Assembly: GCF_008932245.1 (NCBI RefSeq)
Contig: NZ_CP034911.1
Span: 310,001-374,000 of the forward strand
DNA from: Sinorhizobium alkalisoli
GTDB taxonomy: Bacteria; Pseudomonadota; Alphaproteobacteria; Rhizobiales; Rhizobiaceae
Length of the DNA stretch: 64,000 nucleotides
Reading direction: 5' to 3'
Part shown: one piece after another, positions 16,239 through 24,374 of the stretch
Numbering within the stretch: the first letter of the stretch is position 1
How the letters are laid out: every line of letters begins with the position of its first letter
Program-made: the position numbers and the translations under genes
Notes under the pieces: generated by a model
The model's input: only the letters and a program-made list of their open reading frames with translations
Database searches by the model: none
What the model was told of the DNA's origin: nothing

Positions 16239-18707
16239 TCAGCGCCTCACCAAAGTGACAGCCTCCGTCCGCGCTCGTTCCCGGACACGCGCCGTCATGT
16301 CCTGCTGCACGCTACGTACCTGGGACACAGTCGTTTTCAACTTCGTTGCCTGCTGCTCATCAATTCCGTGGGTCTTGGCGAACCTTGAGAGGTCGCCGGC
16401 CGTCAACTGAGCAAGGTCCACCGGCGATAGTCTTTTCGTCACCGCCAGGGATAGACGTTCAAATTCGCGTCTGAGACCCTCATCACTTTGGAAGGATCGA
16501 AACCGCTCCCCACCTTCCGATGACAGGACCCCAGCAAGTTTGCTGGACGGTGACGGAATTTCCACACGCTGACGGGTCTGTTCCTCACGGTGCTGTGTGA
16601 CGACCTGATGCCGCTCGAAGTCGATCGCCAATCCATAGTCGGCCAACGCTCCTGCGAGCTTCTGCACATGTGCTTCGGCCGTCTGGCGCTCGGGGCTCGG
16701 GCCGCGCCACCAGGTCCGCCCCTCCCCGGCCATCTCGCCGCGCCGGCCCGCCCGCACGTCGTCGCCGGCGTCCATGCCAGTGCGCGCATCCGCAATCGCC
16801 TCCAGCGAAGCCGCCTGACTGTTGCCGAAGACCAGCCGCGACAGATGTTCGATCTCCGTCCGCTTGTCGGCAAGCCGCGTGGATTGACGCAGACGCGCGC
16901 CGATTTCGCTTTCGCTGAGGTCCGGAAGCTCCCGCGCCGGAACAAGCGGCCTCGTTGAGACCACTGCATGCTCGACGTGACGCTCCGTCTCTATCCGCAG
17001 CATTCGCTCGTTCCCGGTGATGCCCTGCACAAAGACGTCCGCGGCGCGCCGCTTAGCGGGTTCCAGACTGTCATGTCGTGCAGTCTCAGAGAGCACGGCC
17101 TCCATCATGGCCTTGGCGCGGGCGCGATTGTCCAGCTCGGCCGAGCGGAGGCGAAGGACATCCCGCATCGCGCGCAAGGGCTCTCCGTTCACATCAACAA
17201 TCGAGGTTGCAATCGCCGCCCTTTCGGTGAGCATCAGATTGCGCTCGAGCCGGCGCCGGGTTTGAGCGATCGCAACCGCATATCCCGGCTCGATAATCCG
17301 CGACAACGCCTCATCGGCAGACACACCACGCACCACGGCGTTTGCCGCCCCGGCGAGGGCTTTTCGCATGCCGGCGGCCTCCGCCCAGGAATCGGCCACA
17401 TTGGCGAGACGCGACATGCGGTCCGTCGGACTGAACACCTCGCGGTCAATCGCCACCCGATTGAGTTCCAGGCCGAACATGTCGGTCAGCCGCCGTCGGA
17501 TCCCATCCAGCATTTCCACGGCGAGGTCCGCCGGCAGTCGATGCACCGCGGGGAATTCGAGTGACCCGCGCTTATCCTGTGCAAAGGCCCGCGTTGCGAC
17601 GATCTTGCTCCCGCCCGGCAGCAGGCCAAGATCGCGCGCCACCTCGACCAGCTTCAAAGCCATGTAGCTCTGCTTGAGGCGTCCGACGGCATGGGCCTCG
17701 ACATTTCCGATCGGACGACGCTCGGCGTCGCGGATCGCACTGTGGTAGAGCTCGACGAACAGGCGATGACCGTCGGCGGGTTCCTGCAGGATTGTCCGGC
17801 CACGTCTTTTGCTCTGGGTGCCCTCCGCTTCCCGGCGTTGCGCCAACAGATGAGCAACGTCTTCTTGTGCACGGATCTCCACTGCTGCGATCCGATCCTT
17901 CGAAACGCTGCGCGCTTCCATCCGAGCCAGCACATGGTGCCAATCGTCCGCGAAGCGTTGCAACTCTCCAGGTGTCATTGGCCGTGACTGCTCGCGCTCC
18001 AATGCCAGCCGGCCACTGGGGCGATGCGTCCATTGATCGTCGGGGCGCTCATTGTCGTAGATGACGGAGCCGCCACGTGTGCGCAATTGCACGCGGTCGA
18101 CCAAATGCTCGCTTTCGATCTTGCCGAGACTGACGCGAAGACCGTCGATGGCGGCATCATGAACGTGCTGCGGGGGGATCCGTGCCGCCAACCCGGCATG
18201 CAGCATTTCCTCGAAGCGGTAATGATTTGCCTGCCAACTGACGCGGGGATTGACGGCGACAGCACGCACCTCGACCGCGTAGCCGGCATGCCGCGCCACT
18301 TCAATCACCCGGGCGACATTTTCCGGCGTGCGCATCGTGGTCTCGAAGACGATGTTGACCTGCCGTTCAGCCGCAACCGACAGCAGCTTCTCGGTCCAGC
18401 GTCCGGCATCTCCTTGTGTGAATTGGGACGCGGTTTCCGGATCCTGACGCTGGAAGGCAAGGAATTGTGGATGATAGGATCTGAGGTCGTCGCCGACGAT
18501 GCGAATGGTCGGTCCTGATTGCGCAAGTTCGTGATGGCTCGCGGTTAGAACCGTCGTCTTGCCGGCGCCCGGTTGGCCGCCGATCAGGATCAGGCGCGGC
18601 TGCTCCGAACGTCCCATCCCTTCCGGCAGATAATCACGCAAAATGTCTTTCTGAAAAATCTTCTCGTTTCTGTCGGGCGAGAGCAACCCGACCACGTCCT
18701 CCGCCAT
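16239..18707 (-). CDS. Zeta-kinase toxin-like protein with probable C-terminal BID secretion domain
   Basis: 822 residues. Residues 1-220 are a zeta-toxin/P-loop kinase: LILIGGQPGAGKTT (about 38-51), a RIVGDDLRSYHPQF Asp motif and FETTMRTPENVARV. Such enzymes phosphorylate nucleotide sugars needed for cell-wall synthesis. After a helical middle, residues about 595-715 read like a BID domain, the export signal for VirB-type channels: LSESEIGARLRQ, IEHLSRLVFGNSQAA, AHVQKLAGALADYGL. The end is basic (RARTEAVTLVRR), as expected for such a signal. It lies 2 bp after a small gene and next to traA, so translocation into recipients is plausible. The kinase call is firm, the BID call inferred. Confidence 0.75.
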   Translation of the reverse strand: MAEDVVGLLSPDRNEKIFQKDILRDYLPEGMGRSEQPRLILIGGQPGAGKTTVLTASHHELAQSGPTIRIVGDDLRSYHPQFLAFQRQDPETASQFTQGDAGRWTEKLLSVAAERQVNIVFETTMRTPENVARVIEVARHAGYAVEVRAVAVNPRVSWQANHYRFEEMLHAGLAARIPPQHVHDAAIDGLRVSLGKIESEHLVDRVQLRTRGGSVIYDNERPDDQWTHRPSGRLALEREQSRPMTPGELQRFADDWHHVLARMEARSVSKDRIAAVEIRAQEDVAHLLAQRREAEGTQSKRRGRTILQEPADGHRLFVELYHSAIRDAERRPIGNVEAHAVGRLKQSYMALKLVEVARDLGLLPGGSKIVATRAFAQDKRGSLEFPAVHRLPADLAVEMLDGIRRRLTDMFGLELNRVAIDREVFSPTDRMSRLANVADSWAEAAGMRKALAGAANAVVRGVSADEALSRIIEPGYAVAIAQTRRRLERNLMLTERAAIATSIVDVNGEPLRAMRDVLRLRSAELDNRARAKAMMEAVLSETARHDSLEPAKRRAADVFVQGITGNERMLRIETERHVEHAVVSTRPLVPARELPDLSESEIGARLRQSTRLADKRTEIEHLSRLVFGNSQAASLEAIADARTGMDAGDDVRAGRRGEMAGEGRTWWRGPSPERQTAEAHVQKLAGALADYGLAIDFERHQVVTQHREEQTRQRVEIPSPSSKLAGVLSSEGGERFRSFQSDEGLRREFERLSLAVTKRLSPVDLAQLTAGDLSRFAKTHGIDEQQATKLKTTVSQVRSVQQDMTARVRERARTEAVTLVRR

Positions 18708-18709
18708 GA

Positions 18710-18979
18710 TCAGAACTCCGCCCAGAAGCGGGTCTCGTCCTGGACGCGCGGCCCCCAGAGGGCGATGACATGTTCCACCGCGTCAGGATGTTCGGGCCCG
18801 AGGCTTTCCTGGAGGTCGAGGAGGTCGCGGCGACGGTCGCGCAACCGGTCGGCCGCGGTGGGATTCTCTTCCTCGAGCTCATAGACGCGTGTCGTGACGA
18901 TGGCGCGCGCCTGATTGAGAATCCTGATGGCGATATCGGTGCGAATGGTTGCTTCGTAAGGCATGTCCTGACCTGCCAT
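18710..18979 (-). CDS. Small protein upstream of the zeta gene (possible antitoxin)
   Basis: 89 residues, charged and helical (IRTDIAIRILNQARAIVTTRVYELEEE, then DRLRDRRRDLLDLQESLG). The start ATG 18979 has AAAGGA 7 nt upstream. The stop is 2 bp from the ATG of the zeta-kinase gene (TGATCATG), so translation is almost certainly coupled. Epsilon antitoxins are small helical proteins encoded directly before zeta toxins, so this is the natural antitoxin candidate, but I see no sequence match to the epsilon family. Confidence 0.65.
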   Translation of the reverse strand: MAGQDMPYEATIRTDIAIRILNQARAIVTTRVYELEEENPTAADRLRDRRRDLLDLQESLGPEHPDAVEHVIALWGPRVQDETRFWAEF

Positions 18980-19016
18980 GTGCTTTTCCTTTCCCTTCTC
19001 TGATGTCTCTAAAGTG

Positions 19017-22000
19017 CTATCGACTGAGGCCGCGCGCGCGATCGATGGTGCGCAGCCGGCGTTCGGAGAGAACCTGTTCGCTGCCCTGATGTCGAACCGT
19101 CTGCTGCAAAACCTTCATCTTCTCCCGCATTGCCTCGAAGGCGCGCCGCTGGGCCGGTGCCACGCGATTGATGACGTCCTTTTCGCCGCGCAGAATGGCT
19201 TTGGGGCCGAAACGCTCGTCAAGCGCCCGGCTGACTATGGCGAACTCGCGCGCGATGGCCGGATCGAGCGAACCAGCGGCAACGTCGAGCTTGCTGCCCT
19301 TCTTGCTCATCTCGGCCGTCAGCCGGTAGAGGGCATCTTCGGCGGCCTTTGACAATCCGGGAATGGCGACAGCCATGCGCCGGCGCTCTTCGACAATGCC
19401 TCGTATTTCGGCATCAAGCGCACTGGCGTAGGACGCACCGAGCGAACGGATGCGGCTTGCTGCTTCCGGCACGGCGAGAAGGGCTTCCTTTCGCTCGCGG
19501 CCGGGGGCAAGCAGTTTGTCCACCAGCCGGCCGGACCCTCTGAGCGCTCCATAGGCAGAGGGATCATTGTTGACGGCCTCCGCAATGCGATCGCCAGCAA
19601 AGCCCTTGGCGAGAAGCGCCTCAATCTTTTCGATCCCGCCGGCGGGATCGCGCCAGACGCGCATTGCGGTCTCGGCGAAAGCTGCTCGATGATGACGATA
19701 ATGCGCGGCGGCTATCGCGCGTATCCGCGCCTCCTCTTCCACCGGCGTTTTGAACTCGGTCACGGCGGCGAGCATTGGCAAGACGGTCACCGTCTCCGGA
19801 GCGGCCGCGACGCTTGCGCCGGCAACGATTTTTGAGCGATCCTGTTTCTCAGCGAGATGCTGTTCCTCGGCAAAGCGCCGGATGACGGCGAAGAGACGGG
19901 TAAGCTTGTCGCGACGCTCGGGAGAAAGAACGTCGGGCATGCGGTCAGTGATGTTGCGCTCGGCGACCGCGTCTGCCTTGGCAGTAAAGGCGCTCCAGCC
20001 GAACCGTGCCGTCAATGCGTCGTTGACGGCCTTGACCTCCTGGACAAGTGCCCGGTCCTCACCGGCATAGGCGAAGGCGGTCTTGTAGGCGTCCTCGCCG
20101 CCCCGTTCGCGGATCGCCTCGATTTCGACGAGCCGCGCCATCGCCGGTTTTGAAAGCGCCGGAATCGACTGCGCCATGTATTTCCGGCGCGTCCGCTCGC
20201 GCTCGATGAACTGGCCTGCGGTCCGGCAGAACTCGGTCGCATGCGCCCGAGCCAGCGGCAGCAAGTCCTTGATCGCCGCCGTCGCGGCGGCACGCTTATC
20301 GCGTTCTGCCCGACCGTCAACCATGAGATTGGACCCGTGCAGGCGGCCGAGCCGCTCTGGTTTGACGCCAAGATCGTCGACAAGCTTGCGGGGTTCGATC
20401 ATCGTATCCGACACCAGTGTGTTCAGCCGGACAAGTGCTGCTTCCGGATCGCGATGGATCTTTTTGAGCACCGGCCGCAGGATGGCGTCCCGCTCTTTCC
20501 ACCGCGGCGAGGCGAGTTGCGCCCGGCGCGCATCCTCATTGACGCTTCGGACGAACATGGTCGTGGGCGGAATCAGATATTTCCCGGTCGCCGGGATGTC
20601 CGATGCGAGGGACACGCGCGGTTCCTCGGTATAAGCCGTGCGCCGTTCGTGCGCGATCGCAAAGCCGAGCGCCACGCTTGCACGCTCCCAGAGTTTTGCG
20701 ACCTTCTCCCTCTTTTCCGCGATCCACGCCAGTTGCCGGGAAACACCCTCTTCCATTCCGGCCGCGACCCCGGCGAGCGTGTCGATGCCGCGCCGCCGTG
20801 CGAAGTCCTGGCGTAGCGTGCGATAACCTTCCTCGCTTTCGAATTCGAGCGTCGTTGTCTTGGCGCCTGACCTGCCAAGGCGCTCGACAAGCTCACCGAA
20901 CAGCTCCGGCCGATGATTTTCCCGCTCGATCCGCTCCACGCGAGCCTTGGCGGACTCAATCAGCTTAGCGGTCCAGACGTTGCGATCGACCTCGCGTTCC
21001 TCAAAGAGCTTCTCGCCCGTGTTTTCATCGATGACCGGGATCGTCACCTTGACTTTCTCGACACCGTCCTTCCGTAGCGTAACGGTATCGCCGTCCGAGA
21101 CTACCGCCTCCTTGAGCGCCTTGGGCAGGCTGACGCCCCAGAGACGATGGACGGTTCCGTCATTTTTCCTGACATCGGCAAAGGGATTTTCCGAATCCTC
21201 GTCTTCAGGTCGAAATCTCGCGAAGCCGGTTGCGACGAGTTCACCCGTGACGCCGGCGGCATGATCGACACGCGGCCTATGTCCCCATCCCGGCTTCCCC
21301 TCAAAATCCTCACGCGCCGCATAGAGGTCGGCGCGGTCGCGGTGGCGGGTCATCGCCACATAGGTCAGATGCTGGTCCATCATGCCGGTGGCAAGGATGA
21401 AGGTCCGGTCGACGGTCGCACCTTGAGATTTGTGGATCGTTGCGGCATAGCCATGGTCGATATTGCGATAGCTGTCTTCGCTCAGAACAACGTCGCGGCC
21501 ATTGTCGAGGCGTACCGTCAGCAGCGTGTCGCCTTGTTTGTCGCCGGTCGAAACGACCGTGCCGAGCATACCGTTCTTGACATATTGCGGCCCGTGGCGG
21601 CGCGCTCGCGGTTCGAGGAAACGGGCATTTTCCAAGAAGATGATCCGGTCTCCGGCCGCGAACTCGCGAAGCCCGCGTGCCGTCTGGTATTCGCGCGCGT
21701 CGGTCAGTGCGCTCTCCTCCATCATCACCTTGCGCAGGGATTGATTGAGACGCTTCACATCCTCATTGGTGTGCGCCAGCACAAGCAGTTCGTCGCCACG
21801 AAGCCGAGGCGCAGTCCCCCCGTCGGTGATTTTCTGGAGCAGGTCACGACGTGCTTCCGTCCAATCGGCAACGATGCGACCGATGATTTCGTCGCGCCTT
21901 TCTGCCTCGGTAATGTGGCCGCGCTGCGCATAAGCATCGAGGCCCCGTTCGACGTTGCCGCGGGCGAAGAGACGGGATGCGTCGCGCGCCCACTCATCGC

Positions 22001-23633
22001 GCTGGCGGCGCACACCGGCCAGTTCGGCAAAACCGATACGCTCGGAAATCGCCCGGAAGGCAGCACCCGCCTGGATCGGCTGCAGTTGCATCGCGTCGCC
22101 GACCAGCACGGCTTTCGCGCCTGCATCTTCGACGGTCTTGAGGACCCGCGCCATCTGCCCAGACGAGACCATACCGGCCTCGTCGATGACAAGCACGTCG
22201 CCGCGATGGAGCAATTCCCGGCCGCCGGCCCAGGCGAGCTCCCAAGAGGCGAGCGTGCGCGACCTGATGCCGGAATTGTCTTCAAGGCCTTCCGCGGCCT
22301 TGCCGGCGAGAGCTGCGCCGATCACCCGGCGGTGTTCGCTTTCCCATGCGACGCGGGCGGATGCCAGCAGCGTCGACTTGCCGGCACCGGCGAGACCGAC
22401 GACGGCGGCAATGCCGTTGTCACCGGTGACGTGGCGGACAGCGTCCACCTGTTCGGCATCAAGCTTGAAGGCTTTTTCCGGATTGGCCGTCTCGATGCTG
22501 GCGACGGCGGCCGAGACGTGCCTCGGCGAAACACCAAAGCCTTTCTGCTTGGCGAGATGCTCTGCCGACTGCGCCATGTCATATTCGATTCGCAGGATGT
22601 CTCGTGTTGTGAAGATCGCCGGTTCGGAGACCTTGCCGTACTGTCCGTCGACCTGCTGCGGCCGCAAAAGCACGAGATCGTCCGAGGCCATGAGGCGCGC
22701 GCGGATATTGGCGAAGCCCGTGGGATCGTCGACATAGCGATGCAGCGCCTTGGCGATGTCACGCTCGTCGAAAGTGGAGCGTTCGTTCGCGAGCTGTTTC
22801 AAGAGCAGCTCAGGTTCGACAAGCAGCCGGTCCGCCATTTCCTGACGCCGCGCAAGATCCGCCGGCGCGAAATACATCTCGACGCCCTTTCGCGCGAGCG
22901 CCGCCTTTTCCGGGCCGAGGTGCTGTTGCGCGATGCCGTCCAGACCCTGTTCGGCATAGGAGCGGCCGTCGAGGCGGACCTCATGACCGGCCAGTGCCAG
23001 ATGCCGGTTGGCGGTTTCCGCCCAGGCGATCTTCCACGATTTCATCGTTTCCTTGTCACCGGCCCAGAGCCTGTAGACAATCTTGCCGTTCGACCGGTCC
23101 GGCGTGACCACGCGCAATGGCTCGCCATCCTCGCCGGTGACCGCGACCTTCTTCGGCCCGAACCCCTCCTCCGTCAGCGGCCTCAGCGTCGTTATCAGAT
23201 GAATGTGCGCATTGCCGTCTTTGTCGTGATAGACCCAGTCGGCAACCATTCCCCTGGACGTCAGATTGTCCCGGACGAATTCGCGAACCAAGGCGATGTT
23301 TTCCGCCCGGGTCAGCTCTTCTGGCAACGCAATGATCAGTTCGCGGGCAAGCTGCGCATCCGCCCTTTTTTCGAAGGCGTCGACCGCGTTCCAGAGCGCC
23401 TCGCTCGCCTTGGCGACCGATTGGCCGTCGAGCGCCGCCTTCAGCCAGGCCGGAATGTCCTCTGGTAATGCGAGCTCTTCATGCATCAATTCGGCGGCTC
23501 CGCCGCGATAGCTGAAGGACGTGCCCGCCTGTTCGTCCATCATCCGGGCGCGATGGCGGTAGGCGGCGGCGGAGACGATACTGCGTCCCGCCCCTCTGCT
23601 GATCACCTGCGCTCTGACGAACATGATCGCCAA
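19017..23633 (-). CDS. traA: TraA conjugative relaxase/helicase, Ti type with BID-like C-terminus
   Basis: 1,538 residues. The N-terminal MobQ-type relaxase domain starts LAIMFVRAQVISRGAGRS and has the metal-binding HxH in DGNAHIHLITTLRP (about 140). The helicase domain has Walker A GLAGAGKST (about 412), Walker B VIDEAGMV (about 484) and IHKSQGATVDRTF. After about residue 1030 two similar helical segments follow (each with PALSKPAMARL or PGLSKAAEDAL and then an ALxARFG/ALDERFG stretch), fitting the tandem BID domains described for relaxases of AvhB-type plasmids. I chose TTG 23633, with AGGAG upstream, because the longer frame to 23705 would run through the oriT. Cleaves oriT, stays on the strand and is exported. 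Confidence 0.93.
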   Translation of the reverse strand: MAIMFVRAQVISRGAGRSIVSAAAYRHRARMMDEQAGTSFSYRGGAAELMHEELALPEDIPAWLKAALDGQSVAKASEALWNAVDAFEKRADAQLARELIIALPEELTRAENIALVREFVRDNLTSRGMVADWVYHDKDGNAHIHLITTLRPLTEEGFGPKKVAVTGEDGEPLRVVTPDRSNGKIVYRLWAGDKETMKSWKIAWAETANRHLALAGHEVRLDGRSYAEQGLDGIAQQHLGPEKAALARKGVEMYFAPADLARRQEMADRLLVEPELLLKQLANERSTFDERDIAKALHRYVDDPTGFANIRARLMASDDLVLLRPQQVDGQYGKVSEPAIFTTRDILRIEYDMAQSAEHLAKQKGFGVSPRHVSAAVASIETANPEKAFKLDAEQVDAVRHVTGDNGIAAVVGLAGAGKSTLLASARVAWESEHRRVIGAALAGKAAEGLEDNSGIRSRTLASWELAWAGGRELLHRGDVLVIDEAGMVSSGQMARVLKTVEDAGAKAVLVGDAMQLQPIQAGAAFRAISERIGFAELAGVRRQRDEWARDASRLFARGNVERGLDAYAQRGHITEAERRDEIIGRIVADWTEARRDLLQKITDGGTAPRLRGDELLVLAHTNEDVKRLNQSLRKVMMEESALTDAREYQTARGLREFAAGDRIIFLENARFLEPRARRHGPQYVKNGMLGTVVSTGDKQGDTLLTVRLDNGRDVVLSEDSYRNIDHGYAATIHKSQGATVDRTFILATGMMDQHLTYVAMTRHRDRADLYAAREDFEGKPGWGHRPRVDHAAGVTGELVATGFARFRPEDEDSENPFADVRKNDGTVHRLWGVSLPKALKEAVVSDGDTVTLRKDGVEKVKVTIPVIDENTGEKLFEEREVDRNVWTAKLIESAKARVERIERENHRPELFGELVERLGRSGAKTTTLEFESEEGYRTLRQDFARRRGIDTLAGVAAGMEEGVSRQLAWIAEKREKVAKLWERASVALGFAIAHERRTAYTEEPRVSLASDIPATGKYLIPPTTMFVRSVNEDARRAQLASPRWKERDAILRPVLKKIHRDPEAALVRLNTLVSDTMIEPRKLVDDLGVKPERLGRLHGSNLMVDGRAERDKRAAATAAIKDLLPLARAHATEFCRTAGQFIERERTRRKYMAQSIPALSKPAMARLVEIEAIRERGGEDAYKTAFAYAGEDRALVQEVKAVNDALTARFGWSAFTAKADAVAERNITDRMPDVLSPERRDKLTRLFAVIRRFAEEQHLAEKQDRSKIVAGASVAAAPETVTVLPMLAAVTEFKTPVEEEARIRAIAAAHYRHHRAAFAETAMRVWRDPAGGIEKIEALLAKGFAGDRIAEAVNNDPSAYGALRGSGRLVDKLLAPGRERKEALLAVPEAASRIRSLGASYASALDAEIRGIVEERRRMAVAIPGLSKAAEDALYRLTAEMSKKGSKLDVAAGSLDPAIAREFAIVSRALDERFGPKAILRGEKDVINRVAPAQRRAFEAMREKMKVLQQTVRHQGSEQVLSERRLRTIDRARGLSR

Positions 23634-23654
23634 TGCCGTCTCCTGACCTTCCAA

Positions 23655-23690
23655 GCACGTCGCGCCAGCGACGTATATTGCGCCCTCAAA
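23655..23690. other. oriT: Origin of transfer (oriT), Ti/RSF1010-like nic region
   Basis: A 7-bp inverted repeat ACGTCGC (23657-23663), GCCA, GCGACGT (23668-23674) sits directly beside ATATTGCGCCCT (23675-23686). The TTGCGCCCT core matches the nick region of Q-type origins such as those of Ti plasmids and RSF1010. It lies between divergent traA and traC, the standard place. The nick would fall within this core. Confidence 0.85.
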
Positions 23691-23857
23691 CCGATCGGCC
23701 TGCAAAGGCCGATGCCGCTTCTCCGGAAGACGGCCATCTGCCGGAATTCCGGCTGCGACGTTTTCGGGGTAAATGCAAAATAGCCTATTTTACTCGCGCA
23801 TTCTAGCCGGTATAACCGTTATCGTTCAGATTGTCTCGACACGGGAAGGAAACTGGA

Positions 23858-24145
23858 ATGGCTGCCAAAACTTCGATCACTGATCTCGATGCCCAGATCG
23901 AAAAGCTGCGCGAGCGCAGGAAGCTGCTCGTCGTCAAATCGGCGGAGCGTTTTGCTCGCGCCGCCACGAAGTCCGGTTTGGCGGAAATGGAGATCCCCGA
24001 CGACGAACTTGACCGCATCTTCGAAGAGGTGGCGGCGCGATTTCGCCAAAGCGAAAAGAAGGCGACTGCTGCCGCTTCTCCTCAAGCGCGTCGACCAGCA
24101 AATAGCGGGGCTGGAGCGGCGGCGGAGGTTTCTCATGACAGCTGA
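23858..24145 (+). CDS. traC: TraC conjugal transfer accessory protein
   Basis: 95 residues. It opens MAAKTSITDLDAQIEKLRER, a coiled-coil helix, with a central MEIPDDELDRIFEEVAARF and an Ala-rich tail. It is the first gene of the traCDG set leading away from oriT. In Ti-type systems TraC assists the relaxosome at oriT. The start at 23858 follows GGAAGGAAACTGG; an upstream TTG frame lacks a good site. It overlaps traD by 11 bp. Confidence 0.85.
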   Translation: MAAKTSITDLDAQIEKLRERRKLLVVKSAERFARAATKSGLAEMEIPDDELDRIFEEVAARFRQSEKKATAAASPQARRPANSGAGAAAEVSHDS

Positions 24146-24374
24146 TCGCAAGCGCGCGGCGCGCGAGAAATTCCTGCTAGGCGGCATCGTCGTCAGGGCG
24201 GGCCTTTCCACGTCCGACCGGGCCTTTCTACTCGGCGGACTCATGGAAATGGCGAGGGTGGAGGCAGGCTCGCCGGAATACCGGCGGCTGCGCGACATCG
24301 GCGAAAAGGCATTCAGAACCTCCTCTCAATCGGAAGAGATCACGCCCGTTGAGGAGATGCTGGAATGGCGTTGA
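24135..24374 (+). CDS. traD: TraD conjugal transfer protein
   Basis: 79 residues (MTADRKRAAREKFLLGG..., TSDRAFLLGGLMEMARV, ending PVEEMLEWR). Size, position between traC and traG, and the repeated FLLGG motif fit the small TraD of Ti-type systems, whose exact role is unclear. It overlaps traC at its start and traG by 10 bp at its end, so the three genes are translationally linked. Confidence 0.82.
   Translation: MTADRKRAAREKFLLGGIVVRAGLSTSDRAFLLGGLMEMARVEAGSPEYRRLRDIGEKAFRTSSQSEEITPVEEMLEWR

Noticed and set aside
21147..23468. A 773-codon open frame on the plus strand
   Set aside because: It lies wholly antisense to traA, in a frame kept open by GC-rich codon use, with no recognisable protein content.
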